Assembly (NCBI RefSeq): GCF_017916255.1
Contig: NZ_CP072827.1
Span: 3,038,001-3,102,000, forward strand
DNA: 64,000 nt
Reading direction: 5' to 3'
From: Streptomyces mobaraensis NBRC 13819 = DSM 40847
GTDB taxonomy: Bacteria > Actinomycetota > Actinomycetes > Streptomycetales > Streptomycetaceae
The notes under the pieces are model-generated. The model was not told where the DNA came from. It did not search any database and saw only the letters and a program-made list of their open reading frames with translations. The position numbers and the translations under genes are program-made. This document shows, in pieces, positions 18,077 to 27,733 of this stretch. Within the stretch, counting starts at the first letter, position 1. Each line of letters begins with the position of its first letter.

Positions 18077-19534
18077 GTGAGCGCCAACCGCCCGGCAGCC
18101 GTCGTCGTTCTCGCAGCGGGTGAGGGCACCCGCATGAAGTCGGCGACCCCCAAGGTCCTGCACTCGATCTGTGGCCGGTCCCTCGTCGGGCACGTCGTCG
18201 CCGCCGCGCGCGAACTGGAGCCGGAGCAGCTCGTCGTGATCGTCGGGCACGCGCGGGAGCAGGTGTCGGCCCACCTCGGCGAGATCGACCCCGACGTCCG
18301 CACCGCCGTCCAGCTGGAGCAGAACGGCACCGGGCACGCGGTCCGCATGGGCCTGGAGGAGCTGTCCCGCGAGGGCATCCGGCCCGACGGCACCGTGATC
18401 GTCGTCTGCGGCGACACCCCGCTGCTCACCGGCGCCACCCTGAAGCGCCTGGCCGAGACGCACGCCGCCGACGGCAACGCGGTGACCGTGCTGTCGGCCG
18501 AGGTGCCGGACTCCACGGGGTACGGGCGGATCGTCCGGGACGCCGCGACGGGCGCGGTGACGGAGATCGTCGAGCACAAGGACGCCACCGAGGAGCAGCG
18601 GGCGATCCGCGAGATCAACTCCGGGGTGTTCGCGTTCGACGGCCGGCTGCTGGCGGACGCGCTGGGCAAGGTCCGGACGGACAACAGCCAGGGCGAGGAG
18701 TACCTCACCGACGTCCTCGGCATCCTGCGCGAGGCCGGGCACCGGGTGGGCGCGGCGGTCGCCGGTGACCACCGGGAGATCCTGGGCATCAACAACCGCG
18801 TCCAGCTGGCGGAGGCCCGCCGGCTGCTCAACGAGCGGCTGCTGCACGACGCGATGATGGCCGGCGTCACGGTCGTGGACCCGGCGACGACGTGGGTGGA
18901 CGTCACGGTGACGTTCGAGGCGGACGCGCTGGTGCACCCGGGTACGCAGCTGCTGGGCGCCACCCACGTGGCCACCGGCGCCGAGGTCGGTCCGAACACG
19001 CGGCTGACGGACACCACGGTCGCGGCCGGCGCCCGGGTGGACAACTCGGTGGCCGACGGCGCGGTGATCGGCGAGGGCGCCCTGGTCGGCCCGTACGCCT
19101 ACCTGCGGCCCGGTACGAAGCTCGGCCGCAAGTCGAAGGCCGGCGCCTACGTGGAGATGAAGAACGCCGAGGTCGGCGAGGGCACGAAGGTGCCGCACCT
19201 CTCCTACGTGGGCGACGCCACGATCGGCGACCACACCAACATCGGCGCCGCGAGCGTCTTCGTGAACTACGACGGTGTGAACAAGCACCACACGACGATC
19301 GGCTCGCACTGCCGCACCGGCAGCGACAACATGTTTGTGGCTCCGGTCACGATCGGGGACGGCGTGTACACCGCCGCCGGCTCCGTCATCACCAAGGATG
19401 TGCCCCCGGGTTCGCTCGCCGTCGCACGCGGTCAGCAGCGGAATATCGAGGGTTGGGTGGCTCGAAAGCGCCCGGGAAGCGCCGCCGCACAGGCCGCTTC
19501 CGCCGCTCTCCAGGAGCACGACGGGGAGCAGTGA
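18077..19534 (+). CDS. glmU: Bifunctional GlcNAc-1-P uridyltransferase / GlcN-1-P acetyltransferase
   Basis: Makes UDP-GlcNAc, the first committed precursor of peptidoglycan, in the cytoplasm. The 485-aa protein has an N-terminal nucleotidyltransferase with LAAGEGTRMKS and CGDTPLL. The C-terminal left-handed beta-helix acetyltransferase carries hexapeptide repeats and the motifs SYVGDATIGDHTNIGAASVFVNYDG and TTIGSHCRTGSDN. Length and both halves are complete. The GTG start (VSANRPAAVVVLAAGEG) puts the nucleotide-binding loop at the usual distance from the N-terminus. prs follows 73 nt later on the same strand; both supply sugar/phosphoribosyl precursors and are probably co-transcribed. Confidence 0.97.
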   Translation: MSANRPAAVVVLAAGEGTRMKSATPKVLHSICGRSLVGHVVAAARELEPEQLVVIVGHAREQVSAHLGEIDPDVRTAVQLEQNGTGHAVRMGLEELSREGIRPDGTVIVVCGDTPLLTGATLKRLAETHAADGNAVTVLSAEVPDSTGYGRIVRDAATGAVTEIVEHKDATEEQRAIREINSGVFAFDGRLLADALGKVRTDNSQGEEYLTDVLGILREAGHRVGAAVAGDHREILGINNRVQLAEARRLLNERLLHDAMMAGVTVVDPATTWVDVTVTFEADALVHPGTQLLGATHVATGAEVGPNTRLTDTTVAAGARVDNSVADGAVIGEGALVGPYAYLRPGTKLGRKSKAGAYVEMKNAEVGEGTKVPHLSYVGDATIGDHTNIGAASVFVNYDGVNKHHTTIGSHCRTGSDNMFVAPVTIGDGVYTAAGSVITKDVPPGSLAVARGQQRNIEGWVARKRPGSAAAQAASAALQEHDGEQ

Positions 19535-19607
19535 CCTGACAACGGCAGCGTCGAACGGGGCGTACCGTGATAAGCGCACACAATGCGACATCCAAGGAGA
19601 CTGTGCT

Positions 19608-20585
19608 GTGACCGGGATCAAGACGACCGGCGAGAAGAAGCTGATGCTCTTCTCCGGCCGCGCCCACCCCGAGCTTGCCGAGGAGGTCGCGCACCAGCTG
19701 GGCGTCGGCCTGGTCCCGACCAAGGCCTTCGACTTCGCCAACGGTGAGATCTACGTCCGCTTCCAGGAGTCCGCGCGCGGCGCCGACTGCTTCCTGATGC
19801 AGAGCCACACGGCTCCCATCAACAAGTGGGTCATGGAGCAGCTGATCATGATCGACGCTCTGAAGCGGGCCTCCGCGCGGAGCATCACCGTGATCCTGCC
19901 GTTCTACGGCTACGCCCGTCAGGACAAGAAGCACCGCGGCCGCGAGCCCATCTCGGCCCGCCTGATCGCGGACCTGATGAAGACGGCCGGTGCCGACCGC
20001 ATCCTCACGGTCGACCTGCACACCGACCAGATCCAGGGCTTCTTCGACGGCCCGGTGGACCACCTGTTCGCGCTGCCGATCCTGGCGGACTACGTGGGCG
20101 CCAAGGTCGACCGCGACAAGCTGACCGTCGTCTCCCCGGACGCCGGCCGCGTGCGCGTCGCCGACCGCTGGTGCGACCGGCTCGGCGCCCCGCTGGCGAT
20201 CGTCCACAAGCGCCGCGACAAGGATGTCGCCAACCAGGTCACGGTGCACGAGGTCGTCGGTGACGTGAAGGATCGTGTCTGCGTACTGGTGGACGACATG
20301 ATCGACACCGGTGGCACCATCTGCGCCGCGGCGGACGCCCTGTTCGCCCACGGTGCCGCGGACGTCATCGTCACCGCCACCCACGGTGTGCTCTCCGGCC
20401 CGGCCGCGGACCGGCTGAAGAACTCCAAGGTCAGCGAGTTCGTGTTCACCAACACCCTGCCGACCCCGGACGAGCTGGAGCTCGACAAGATCACGGTGCT
20501 GTCGATCGCCCCGACGATCGCCCGCGCGGTGCGCGAGGTCTTCGAGGACGGTTCGGTGACGAGCCTCTTCGACGAGCAGGCGTGA
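19608..20585 (+). CDS. prs: Ribose-phosphate pyrophosphokinase (PRPP synthase)
   Basis: Transfers pyrophosphate from ATP to ribose 5-phosphate, giving PRPP for nucleotide, His and Trp synthesis. The 325-aa protein shows NGEIYVRFQESARG, the ATP-flap region YGYARQDKKHRGREPI, the divalent-cation loop VDLHTDQIQGFFDGPVDHL and the PRPP-binding loop VDDMIDTGGT. The GTG start has AAGGAGA seven bases ahead. The order glmU-prs-rplY-pth is a standard actinobacterial cluster. Confidence 0.97.
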   Translation: MTGIKTTGEKKLMLFSGRAHPELAEEVAHQLGVGLVPTKAFDFANGEIYVRFQESARGADCFLMQSHTAPINKWVMEQLIMIDALKRASARSITVILPFYGYARQDKKHRGREPISARLIADLMKTAGADRILTVDLHTDQIQGFFDGPVDHLFALPILADYVGAKVDRDKLTVVSPDAGRVRVADRWCDRLGAPLAIVHKRRDKDVANQVTVHEVVGDVKDRVCVLVDDMIDTGGTICAAADALFAHGAADVIVTATHGVLSGPAADRLKNSKVSEFVFTNTLPTPDELELDKITVLSIAPTIARAVREVFEDGSVTSLFDEQA

Positions 20586-20655
20586 TCACCGCCTAGATCG
20601 ATTTCGGTGCGGCCTCCCGCGCCGGGTACACTCCCTGAGTTGCTCGGCGAGGGAG

Positions 20656-20682
20656 GCCGCACCGTTTTCTCCACGGTGTGGC
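20656..20682 (+). terminator. Hairpin between prs and rplY
   Basis: Stem GCCGCACCG / CGGTGTGGC (one G-T pair) with a loop containing TTTTCTCCA. It lies 70 bases after prs and 83 before rplY, so it may end the prs transcript or act in the rplY leader. Confidence 0.4.
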
Positions 20683-20765
20683 GGTCCGTTATCGACGCGC
20701 TCTTCGTAGCAGGCCGTTCGTGGGCCGGGTGACCCTGTCCGCACACGACCTCCGAGGAGTGCACC

Positions 20766-21344
20766 ATGGCCGAGATCAAGCTCGCCGCCGCCGTCCGCAC
20801 CGAGTTCGGCAAGGGCTCCGCCCGCCGTATCCGCCGCGCCCACCAGGTTCCCGCCGTCGTCTACGGCCACGGTGCCGAGCCGGTCCACGTGTCCCTCCCG
20901 GGCCACGACCTGATGATGGCGCTCAAGACCCCGAACGCCCTGCTCTCCCTGGACATCGAGGGCCGCGACGAGCTCGTCATCCCCAAGCAGGTCCAGCGTG
21001 ACCCGCTGAAGGGCTTCCTCGAGCACGTCGACCTGCTCGTCGTCAAGCGCGGCGAGAAGGTCACCGTCGAGGTTCCGGTCCAGACCGAGGGCGACCTGGC
21101 CCCCGGCGGCAACCTGCTCGAGCACACCCTGACCGCCCTGCCGGTCCAGGCCGAGGCCACCCACATCCCCGAGGCCGTCGTCGTCTCCATCGCGGGCCTG
21201 GAGGCCGGTGCCTCCGTCCTCGCCAAGGACGTCGTCCTGCCGGCCGGTGTCGAGCTGGCCGTGGACGCCGACGCGGTCGTCCTGCACGTCGTCGCCGGCC
21301 AGGCCGCTCCGGCGGACGAGGCCGCCGAGGGCGCCGAGGCCTGA
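20766..21344 (+). CDS. rplY: 50S ribosomal protein L25/Ctc
   Basis: Binds 5S rRNA in the large ribosomal subunit. The 192-aa length is that of the long CTC (TL5-like) form, with an N-terminal L25 beta-barrel (MAEIKLAAAVRTEFGKGSARRIRRAHQVPAVVYGHG) and a C-terminal beta domain ending in an acidic, Ala-rich tail. In Bacillus the homologue is a general-stress protein; that property is not visible here. GAGGAG precedes the ATG. A strong terminator follows. Confidence 0.95.
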   Translation: MAEIKLAAAVRTEFGKGSARRIRRAHQVPAVVYGHGAEPVHVSLPGHDLMMALKTPNALLSLDIEGRDELVIPKQVQRDPLKGFLEHVDLLVVKRGEKVTVEVPVQTEGDLAPGGNLLEHTLTALPVQAEATHIPEAVVVSIAGLEAGASVLAKDVVLPAGVELAVDADAVVLHVVAGQAAPADEAAEGAEA

Positions 21345-21373
21345 GCCTCGCGCTGAGCCTCACTTTCCTCCGG

Positions 21374-21409
21374 CCGCCGCCCCGCTCCTGACCCGGAGCG
21401 GGGCGGCGG
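21374..21409 (+). terminator. Strong hairpin terminator after rplY
   Basis: Perfect 15-bp GC stem (left arm CCGCCGCCCCGCTCC) with loop TGACCC. It lies 29 nt after the rplY stop and ends about 24 nt before the pth start. Confidence 0.8.
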
Positions 21410-21433
21410 TCGGCGTATGAAGGAGTTATGCGG

Positions 21434-22036
21434 ATGACGATGGACGACGCCACGGGCACGAGCCCCTGGCTGATCGTGGGCCTCGGCAACCCCGGCGGCG
21501 AGTACGCGGGCAACCGGCACAACGTGGGCTTCATGGTCGCCGACCTGCTCGCGGAGCGGATCGGCGCGAAGTTCAAGGCGCACAAGGCCCGCGCCCAGGT
21601 CGTGGAGGGACGGCTGGGAGCGCCGGGCCCGTCGAGCCGGCGTGTGGTGGTCGCCAAGCCGATGTCCTTCATGAACCTGTCCGGCGGGCCGACGGCCGCG
21701 CTGCGCGACTTCTACAAGGTGCCGGTCGGGCGGATCGTCGCCGTGCACGACGAGTTGGACATCGACTTCGGGCAGCTGCGGCTGAAGCTTGGGGGTGGGG
21801 ACAACGGGCACAACGGTCTGAAGTCGATCACCAAGGCGCTCGGGTCCGACTACTGCCGGGTGCGGTTCGGGATCGGGCGGCCGCCGGGGCGGATGCAGGT
21901 CGCCGACTTCGTGCTGAAGGATTTCTCCGCTGCCGAGCGGAAGGATCTCGCCTTTGAGGTGGATCGGGCGGCGGATGCGGTGGAGTCGTTGATCGTGGAC
22001 GGTCTGGAGCGGGCGCAGGGGACGTACAACTCGTAG
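21434..22036 (+). CDS. pth: Peptidyl-tRNA hydrolase
   Basis: Releases tRNA from stalled peptidyl-tRNAs in the cytosol. The 200-aa protein has the family motifs [18 protein letters not shown] (with the catalytic His), [20 protein letters not shown] (with the catalytic Asp) and [12 protein letters not shown]. Three in-frame ATGs occur at 21428, 21434 and 21440. I chose 21434 because AGGAG at 21421-21425 is then 8 nt away, whereas it is only 2 nt from 21428. It follows the rplY terminator and is convergent with ppc across a palindromic element. Confidence 0.95.
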   Translation: MTMDDATGTSPWLIVGLGNPGGEYAGNRHNVGFMVADLLAERIGAKFKAHKARAQVVEGRLGAPGPSSRRVVVAKPMSFMNLSGGPTAALRDFYKVPVGRIVAVHDELDIDFGQLRLKLGGGDNGHNGLKSITKALGSDYCRVRFGIGRPPGRMQVADFVLKDFSAAERKDLAFEVDRAADAVESLIVDGLERAQGTYNS

Positions 22037-22042
22037 GGGGAT

Positions 22043-22257
22043 GCCCCGGTCCCTCCCCCAGAGGGGGCACCCCCATTCACCGTTTCTTGCGGGGGCAAGC
22101 CCCCGCACCCCCGCAACCGCGCTGCGCGCGGTTGTCCTCAAACGCCGGACGGGCTGATTTCAGCCCGTCCGGCGTTTGAGGACGAGCGGCGGAGCCGCGA
22201 AAAGGGGGATCTGGGGGCTTGCCCCCAGGAAACGGCGAAGGGGCGGGACCGGGGCAC
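22043..22257. repeat. Intergenic palindromic element, full two-arm copy
   Basis: Nested inverted repeats between convergent pth and ppc. The centre is a perfect 24-bp inverted repeat (arms 22134-22157 and 22160-22183, core CCTCAAACGCCGG) with a two-base TT loop. Flanking GC hairpins (GCGGGGGCAAGCCCCCGC at left, CTGGGGGCTTGCCCCCAG at right) and outer segments with CCGTTTC / GAAACGG complete it. It probably acts as a bidirectional terminator. Confidence 0.85.
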
Positions 22258-22285
22258 CGCCCGCCGCAGGCGCCCCACCGCGGCC

Positions 22286-25027
22286 TCATCCCGTGTTGCG
22301 CAACCCCGCCGCCACACCGTTCACCGTGAGCAGCAACGCCCGCGCCAGCAGCGGATCGGGCGCCTCCCCCCGAGCCGCCGCCTCCCGCTGCCGGTGCAGC
22401 AGCGTGACCTGGAGGTACGAGATCGGGTCGAGGTACGCGTCGCGGATGTGGAACGTCTGCCGCAGCACCGGGTTGGAGTCGAGCAGTTCCCGCTCGCCCG
22501 TGATGCGCAGCACCTCCTGGACCGTCAGCTCGTGCTCGGCCTGGATGGCCTCGAAGACGTGCTTGAGCTCGTCGGGCACGAGCGTGTCGACGTAGTGCCG
22601 CGCGATGCGCAGGTCGGTCTTCGCGAGCGTCATCTCCACGTTGGAGAGGAAGTTGCGGAAGAAGTGCCAGCGCTCGTGCATCTCCTCCAGGACCGTGTCG
22701 AGCCCCGCCTCGCGGGCGGCCTTGAGGCCGGAGCCGACGCCGTACCAGCCGGGGACGATCTGCCGGGACTGGGTCCAGCCGAAGACCCACGGGATGGCCC
22801 GGAGCCCGTCGAGGCCGGCGCCGGAGTCGGGGCGGCGGGACGGGCGGGAGCCGAGGTGGAGTTCGGCGAGCTGGTCCACGGGGGTGGAGGCGAAGAAGTA
22901 GGCGGGCAGGTCGGGGTCCTCGACGAGCCGCCGGTACGCGCCGTGCGCCGCGTCCGAGACCGTGTCCATGGCCGCGTCCCAGCGGGCGAGCGCCTCGTCG
23001 GACTGGCGGGGCGCGGTGTGCAGGGCGGACGCCTGGAGGGTGGCGGCGACGGTCAGTTCCAGGTTCTCCCGGGCGAGGGCCGGGATCAGGTACTTGTCGG
23101 AGATGACCTCGCCCTGCTCGGTGACCTTGATCTCGCCGTCGAGGGTGCCCCAGGGCTGGGCGAGGATCGCGTCGTGGGTGGGGCCGCCGCCGCGGCCGAC
23201 GGTGCCGCCGCGGCCGTGGAACAGCCGCAGCCGGACGCCGTAGCGGTGGGCGACGTCGCGCAGCCGGCGCTGGGCGCGGTGGATCTCCCACTGGCTGGTG
23301 GTGATGCCGCCGAACTTGGAGGAGTCGGAGTAGCCGAGCATGACCTCCTGGACATCGCCGCGGAGGGCGACGAGCCGCCGGTAGGAGGGGTCGGCGAGCA
23401 TGTCGTCGAGGATCCGGTCGGCTTCCCGGAGTTCGTCGGTGGTCTCCAGCAGCGGGACGATGCCGATCTTCGCCCAGCCGCCGTGCAGGTCCATCAGCCC
23501 GGCCTCGCGGGCGAGGACGGCGGCGGCGAAGACGTCGTCGGCGCCCTGGCACATGGAGATGATGTACGACTCGACGACCTCGGGGCCGAAGCGGTCCAGG
23601 GCCTCGCGGACGGTGTGGAAGACGCCGAGGGTCTTGGCGCCGGCCGCGTCGAGCGGGGCCGGGCTGGGGGCGAGCGGGCGGCGGGAGCGCAGTTCCTTGG
23701 CGAGGAGCTTGCGGCGGTACTCGCGCGGCATGTCGGCGTAGCGCCAGGACTCCTCGCCGAGCCGGTCGAAGAGCTGGCCGAGGGCGTGGTGGTGGGCGTC
23801 GGCGTGCTCGCGGACGTCCATGGTGGCCAGGTGGAGGCCGAACGCGGCGAGGGTGCGCAGGGCGCGCTCCAGCCGGCCGTCGGCGATGAGGCCGCCGCGG
23901 TGGGCGCGCAGCGAGTCCTGGATCAGCTGGAGGTCGGCGAGCAGGTCGGCGGTGCCGAGGTAGTCGCGGCCTTCCTGGTGCGGGGTGTTGTGGGCCAGGC
24001 GCTCGCGGGTGTTGAGGAGCTTCTGGCGGATGCAGGTGGCCTTGAGCCGGTAGGGCTCCTCGGCGTTGAGGCGCTTGTAGCGGGGGCTGATCTCCGGGAG
24101 GAGTTCGAGGTCGCGCTGGAGGGAGGCGAGCAGTTCCTCGGTGGCGCCGCTGTTGCGGATGGAGTTGGAGAGGGCGACGCGGAGCTTGTCGACGAGCTCG
24201 ACGGCGTCGGTGATGCCGTGTTCGTGCTGGAGGATCAGCACGTCCCAGGTGACCTGGGGGGTGACGTTGGGGTTGCCGTCCCGGTCGCCGCCGATCCAGG
24301 TGCCGAAGGTGAGGGGGCGGGTGGTGGCGGGCAGCGGGACGCCGACCCGGTCGAGCTCGGCGGCCAGGTCCTCCAGGACGTCGCCGACGGCGCCGGTGTG
24401 CAGCTCGTCCAGGTAGTAGATGGCGTTGCGGGCCTCGTCGGTGGGCTCCGGGCGGGCGACGCGGAGTTCGTCGGTCTGCCAGAGCAGGTCGATGTTCTCG
24501 GCGAGGCGGAGGTCGGTGCGGCGCTTCTCGCTCTCGCCGGCGGCCCGGTGGCCCAGGAGTTCGGCGATGCGCAGGAGCTTGTTGAGGACGCTGCGGCGGG
24601 CGGCCTCGGTGGGATGCGCGGTGAAGACGGGGCGGACGCCGAGGTGCGCGACGGCTTCCTTGAGGTGCTCGGGGTCGGCGTCCTTCAGCTGGTCCGCGGT
24701 ACGGGCGAGGATCGAGCCCTCGGCGTCGCGGCGGGCGCCGAGCTCGCGGGCGCGGTGCACCTGTTCGGTGACGTTGGCCAGGTGGAAGTAGGTGGAGAAG
24801 GCGCGGACGAGCTTGGCGGCGGTCTCCGGGTCGGTCTCCCCCAGCAGGCGGGCGGCGGCCTCGCCGTCGGTCCGGGTGAGCGCGCGGACCCGTTCGACCA
24901 GGGCGAGGAGTTCCTCGCCCTCCTGGCGGACGAGGGTCGCGCCGAGGAGGTCGCCCAGGCGGCGGATGTCGGCGCGCAGTGCGGCGCCGCTTTGTGCTTC
25001 GAGGCTGGTGGGGTCGGCACTGCTCAC
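22286..25027 (-). CDS. ppc: Phosphoenolpyruvate carboxylase
   Basis: Anaplerotic enzyme carboxylating PEP to oxaloacetate. Length is 913 aa, normal for bacteria. Catalytic segments visible are [15 protein letters not shown] (catalytic His), [26 protein letters not shown] and [16 protein letters not shown]. The C-terminal helix with RNTG at the extreme end is typical. GTG at 25027 has AGGAG ten bases upstream; the open frame extends further but loses similarity. It is divergent from the desaturase gene with a 200-base shared control region. Confidence 0.97.
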   Translation of the reverse strand: MSSADPTSLEAQSGAALRADIRRLGDLLGATLVRQEGEELLALVERVRALTRTDGEAAARLLGETDPETAAKLVRAFSTYFHLANVTEQVHRARELGARRDAEGSILARTADQLKDADPEHLKEAVAHLGVRPVFTAHPTEAARRSVLNKLLRIAELLGHRAAGESEKRRTDLRLAENIDLLWQTDELRVARPEPTDEARNAIYYLDELHTGAVGDVLEDLAAELDRVGVPLPATTRPLTFGTWIGGDRDGNPNVTPQVTWDVLILQHEHGITDAVELVDKLRVALSNSIRNSGATEELLASLQRDLELLPEISPRYKRLNAEEPYRLKATCIRQKLLNTRERLAHNTPHQEGRDYLGTADLLADLQLIQDSLRAHRGGLIADGRLERALRTLAAFGLHLATMDVREHADAHHHALGQLFDRLGEESWRYADMPREYRRKLLAKELRSRRPLAPSPAPLDAAGAKTLGVFHTVREALDRFGPEVVESYIISMCQGADDVFAAAVLAREAGLMDLHGGWAKIGIVPLLETTDELREADRILDDMLADPSYRRLVALRGDVQEVMLGYSDSSKFGGITTSQWEIHRAQRRLRDVAHRYGVRLRLFHGRGGTVGRGGGPTHDAILAQPWGTLDGEIKVTEQGEVISDKYLIPALARENLELTVAATLQASALHTAPRQSDEALARWDAAMDTVSDAAHGAYRRLVEDPDLPAYFFASTPVDQLAELHLGSRPSRRPDSGAGLDGLRAIPWVFGWTQSRQIVPGWYGVGSGLKAAREAGLDTVLEEMHERWHFFRNFLSNVEMTLAKTDLRIARHYVDTLVPDELKHVFEAIQAEHELTVQEVLRITGERELLDSNPVLRQTFHIRDAYLDPISYLQVTLLHRQREAAARGEAPDPLLARALLLTVNGVAAGLRNTG

Positions 25028-25171
25028 AGGTGCTGCTCCTAGCGGTGTTTCCGAGCACGTCTGGAGGGGTGGCGGACCGCGCTGTCCGACGCCCACCAGC
25101 ATAGGTCGCCACCCGGCGCGCCCGGTGGCGGCCGACAGCCCTCTTGCCCACCGCCGGGGCCCTGCCATACT

Positions 25172-25198
25172 TACGTTGCCGTAGGTTACGGAACCGTA
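25172..25198. promoter_or_regulatory. Four-half-site operator upstream of the desaturase-TetR operon
   Basis: Alternating half-sites TACG (25172), CCGTA (25179), TACGG (25187) and CCGTA (25194) form overlapping palindromes, including TACGG-AA-CCGTA. The cluster ends 29 bases before the desaturase ATG, where a promoter would lie. The TetR regulator encoded in the same operon is the obvious candidate binder (inference). Confidence 0.65.
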
Positions 25199-25227
25199 GC
25201 CAGCTCCCGACCCCCACGAGGGAATCC

Positions 25228-26253
25228 ATGACTGCAAGCCCCGACCTGATCGAGGACGTGCCGAAGGCCCAGGAGGCCCCGCTCCCCATCGCCACACTGG
25301 GCGGTGACAGCAAGCGTTCGATCGAACAGATCACCCTGCTGCTGTTCATCACCGTCCCCTTCGTCGCCCTGCTCGCCGCGGTCCCTCTGGCCTGGGGTTG
25401 GGGGGTCAGCTGGCTCGATCTGGGGCTGATGACGGCGATGTACTTCATCGGCTGCCACGGCATCACCATCGGTTACCACCGCTACTTCACCCATGGCTCC
25501 TTCAAGGCCAAACGGCCGCTGCGCATCGCCCTGGCGATCATGGGGTCGCTGGCGGTGGAGGGGCCCGTGGTGCGCTGGGTGGCGGACCACCGCAAGCACC
25601 ACAAGTTCTCCGACGCCGAGGGCGACCCCCACTCCCCGTGGCGCTACGGGGAGACCGTGCCGGCCCTGATGAAGGGCCTGTGGTGGGCGCACGTCGGCTG
25701 GATGTTCGACGAGGAGCGCACGCCGCAGCACAAGTACGCGCCGGACCTCGTCAAGGACCCGGCGATCCGCTTCGTCTCCCGTACGTTCATCCTGTGGACG
25801 ACGATCTCCCTGCTGATCCCGCCGCTGGTCGGCGGGCTGGTGACGTGGTCCTGGCAGGGGGCGGTGACCGCGTTCTTCTGGGGTTCACTGGTCCGGGTGG
25901 CGCTGCTGCACCACGTGACCTGGTCGATCAACTCGATCTGCCACGCGGTCGGCAAGCGGCCGTTCAAGTCCCGGGACCGCTCCGGGAACGTGTGGTGGCT
26001 GGCGATCCTGTCCTGCGGCGAGTCGTGGCACAACCTGCACCACGCCGACCCGACCTCGGCCCGGCACGGGGTGCTGCGGGGCCAGCTGGACTCCAGCGCC
26101 CGCCTCATCCGCTGGTTCGAGCTGGCCGGCTGGGCGTACGACGTGCGCTGGCCGAGCGCGGGCCGCATCGCGGCACGGCGCAAGCCGCGGCCCGGCGAGG
26201 AGAGCGCCCGGGCGGCCGACGGCGAGCAGAAGGACGCCGCTCAGGCGGCATGA
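25228..26253 (+). CDS. Membrane acyl-CoA (delta-9 type) fatty acid desaturase
   Basis: Integral-membrane di-iron desaturase (341 aa) that inserts a double bond into acyl-CoA chains for membrane fluidity. The three histidine boxes are HRYFTH (in [11 protein letters not shown]), HRKHH (in [11 protein letters not shown]) and HNLHH (in [12 protein letters not shown]). Hydrophobic pairs of helices flank them ([18 protein letters not shown] and later segments). The tail is hydrophilic. ATG chosen from an upstream GAGGGAA. Its stop overlaps the start of the TetR gene, so the pair is coupled and presumably self-regulated through the operator in front. Confidence 0.93.
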   Translation: MTASPDLIEDVPKAQEAPLPIATLGGDSKRSIEQITLLLFITVPFVALLAAVPLAWGWGVSWLDLGLMTAMYFIGCHGITIGYHRYFTHGSFKAKRPLRIALAIMGSLAVEGPVVRWVADHRKHHKFSDAEGDPHSPWRYGETVPALMKGLWWAHVGWMFDEERTPQHKYAPDLVKDPAIRFVSRTFILWTTISLLIPPLVGGLVTWSWQGAVTAFFWGSLVRVALLHHVTWSINSICHAVGKRPFKSRDRSGNVWWLAILSCGESWHNLHHADPTSARHGVLRGQLDSSARLIRWFELAGWAYDVRWPSAGRIAARRKPRPGEESARAADGEQKDAAQAA

Positions 26254-26942
26254 TGGACGGCGTGGCGATCGACAGCAAAACCTCCGGTAAGAAGGACCTG
26301 ACCCCCGCGCAGGGGGCCAGACGCACCCGCCGGGTGCGGATGACCGGCGCGGAGCGCCGCGAGCAGTTGCTGGACATCGGTCGCACACTCTTCGCCGAGC
26401 GGGGGTTCGAGGGCACGTCGGTGGAGGAGATCGCGGCCAAGGCCGGGGTCTCCAAGCCGGTGGTGTACGAGCACTTCGGCGGCAAGGAGGGGCTGTACGC
26501 GGTGGTCGTCGACCGCGAGATGCGGCAGCTCCTCGACATGGTGACGGGCGCCCTCACCGCGGGCCACCCGCGCGAGCTCCTGGAGCAGGCCGCCTTCGCC
26601 CTGCTCGACTACATCGAGAGTTATACGGACGGCTTCCGCATCCTCGTCCGGGACTCCCCCGTGGCCCAGTCGACGGGCACCTTCGCCTCACTGATCAGCG
26701 ATATCGCCACGCAGGTGGAGGACATCCTGGGGATGGAGTTCAAGACCCGGGGCTTCGACCAGAAGCTCGCCCCGCTGTACGCGCAGGCCCTGGTCGGCAT
26801 GGTGGCGCTGACGGGCCAGTGGTGGCTCGACGTCCGCAAGCCCAAGAAGGCCGAGGTCGCGGCCCACCTGGTCAACCTCGCCTGGCACGGCCTCGACGGC
26901 CTCGAACAGCGCCCGCGCCTGGTGGGCCACCGCAAGAGCTGA
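26250..26942 (+). CDS. TetR-family regulator, probably of fatty acid desaturation
   Basis: A 230-aa regulator with the TetR N-terminal helix-turn-helix (TSVEEIAAKAGVSKPVVYEHFGGKEGLYAVVVDREM, about residues 50-90) and an all-helical ligand domain. A basic 30-residue extension precedes the DNA-binding domain. The ATG overlaps the desaturase stop as ATGA, and an alternative ATG lies one codon later. The overlap and the upstream operator suggest autoregulated repression of the desaturase, perhaps sensing acyl-CoA; the ligand is inferred only from context. Confidence 0.9.
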   Translation: MMDGVAIDSKTSGKKDLTPAQGARRTRRVRMTGAERREQLLDIGRTLFAERGFEGTSVEEIAAKAGVSKPVVYEHFGGKEGLYAVVVDREMRQLLDMVTGALTAGHPRELLEQAAFALLDYIESYTDGFRILVRDSPVAQSTGTFASLISDIATQVEDILGMEFKTRGFDQKLAPLYAQALVGMVALTGQWWLDVRKPKKAEVAAHLVNLAWHGLDGLEQRPRLVGHRKS

Positions 26943-26961
26943 GCCGCTCCGGCGGAGCGGC
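26943..26961. terminator. Hairpin at convergent TetR / Uma2 junction
   Basis: GCCGCTC / GAGCGGC stem with a short CGGCG loop directly after the TetR stop codon, followed by G-runs of nine and seven. Confidence 0.55.
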
Positions 26962-27001
26962 ACGGGGGGGGGCGGCACGGGGGGGCGGCGCGGACGGGCG
27001 G

Positions 27002-27625
27002 TCAGGGCGCGGTGATCGCCGCGCCGATGGCGAAGCCCTTGGCGGGGCCGGAGGGGATGACGGCGTCGGTGCCGTAGGGGACGCGGTGCTCGTCGAGGTA
27101 GTCCTCCTTCTCCGCGGCCGGCGAACTCAACAGGACGACCGCGCCGTCGCCGTCGAAATCGTCGACGAGGACATAGAGCGGAATGCCGGCTCGGGCGTAC
27201 TCGCGACGCTTGCGCACGCGGTCGCGCTCCTGGTTGCGGCGACCGGGCGAGACGACTTCGATGACGCCGCTGACACCGGCCGCGTCGATGCCGAGCCCTT
27301 CCTCGTCGGGGACCTCGTCCAGGTCGACAGGGGCGATGAGGAGGTCCGGGATCCAGCCCTTGCGGCGGTGCATCAGGTTCGCGTCCTGGAAAGGCGCGTG
27401 CCCGGAGTCCGCCAAGTGGGCGTCGAGCGCACGCCGCAGGCGGTTGATGACAATGGTGTGACGACGGTTGCCGGTGGGCGACACCTCGATGGACCCCTCG
27501 ATGATCTCAGCGCGGTAGCCCTCGGGGAGATCCATGGCCTTCCACGTCTCCCACAGAAACGTGTCCAGATCGGCCACCGGTTCGTCATCCGCCACCGGGA
27601 TCACCTCGTGCGCGAGTGCGGTCAT
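27002..27625 (-). CDS. Uma2-family (DUF820) restriction-endonuclease-fold protein
   Basis: A 207-aa protein of the Uma2/DUF820 family, common in cyanobacteria and actinobacteria and built on a PD-(D/E)XK nuclease fold. Visible motifs are RAEIIEGSIEVSPTG, HTIVINRLRRAL, IPDLLIAP (acidic site residue) and GVIEVVSPGRRNQERDRVRKRREYARAGIPLYVLVD, in which the E-V-x-S and K/R spacing forms the putative metal site. The ATG is preceded by AGGAGG. No neighbouring methylase or transposase is seen. Biological function of the family is unknown. Confidence 0.88.
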   Translation of the reverse strand: MTALAHEVIPVADDEPVADLDTFLWETWKAMDLPEGYRAEIIEGSIEVSPTGNRRHTIVINRLRRALDAHLADSGHAPFQDANLMHRRKGWIPDLLIAPVDLDEVPDEEGLGIDAAGVSGVIEVVSPGRRNQERDRVRKRREYARAGIPLYVLVDDFDGDGAVVLLSSPAAEKEDYLDEHRVPYGTDAVIPSGPAKGFAIGAAITAP

Positions 27626-27733
27626 CGTGAAGCACCTCCTCCTTCAGTCTGGGCGCGGGCGCCATTGCGGCACAAGCGACGCCACGGAGGCTAGGAGCTC
27701 CCGAACAGCCCGCACGGCCGGCCCGTGCGTTCT

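Noticed and set aside
26963..26990. Runs of nine and seven G as a phase-variation switch
   Set aside because: They lie after a stop codon between convergent genes, so slippage would not alter any reading frame.
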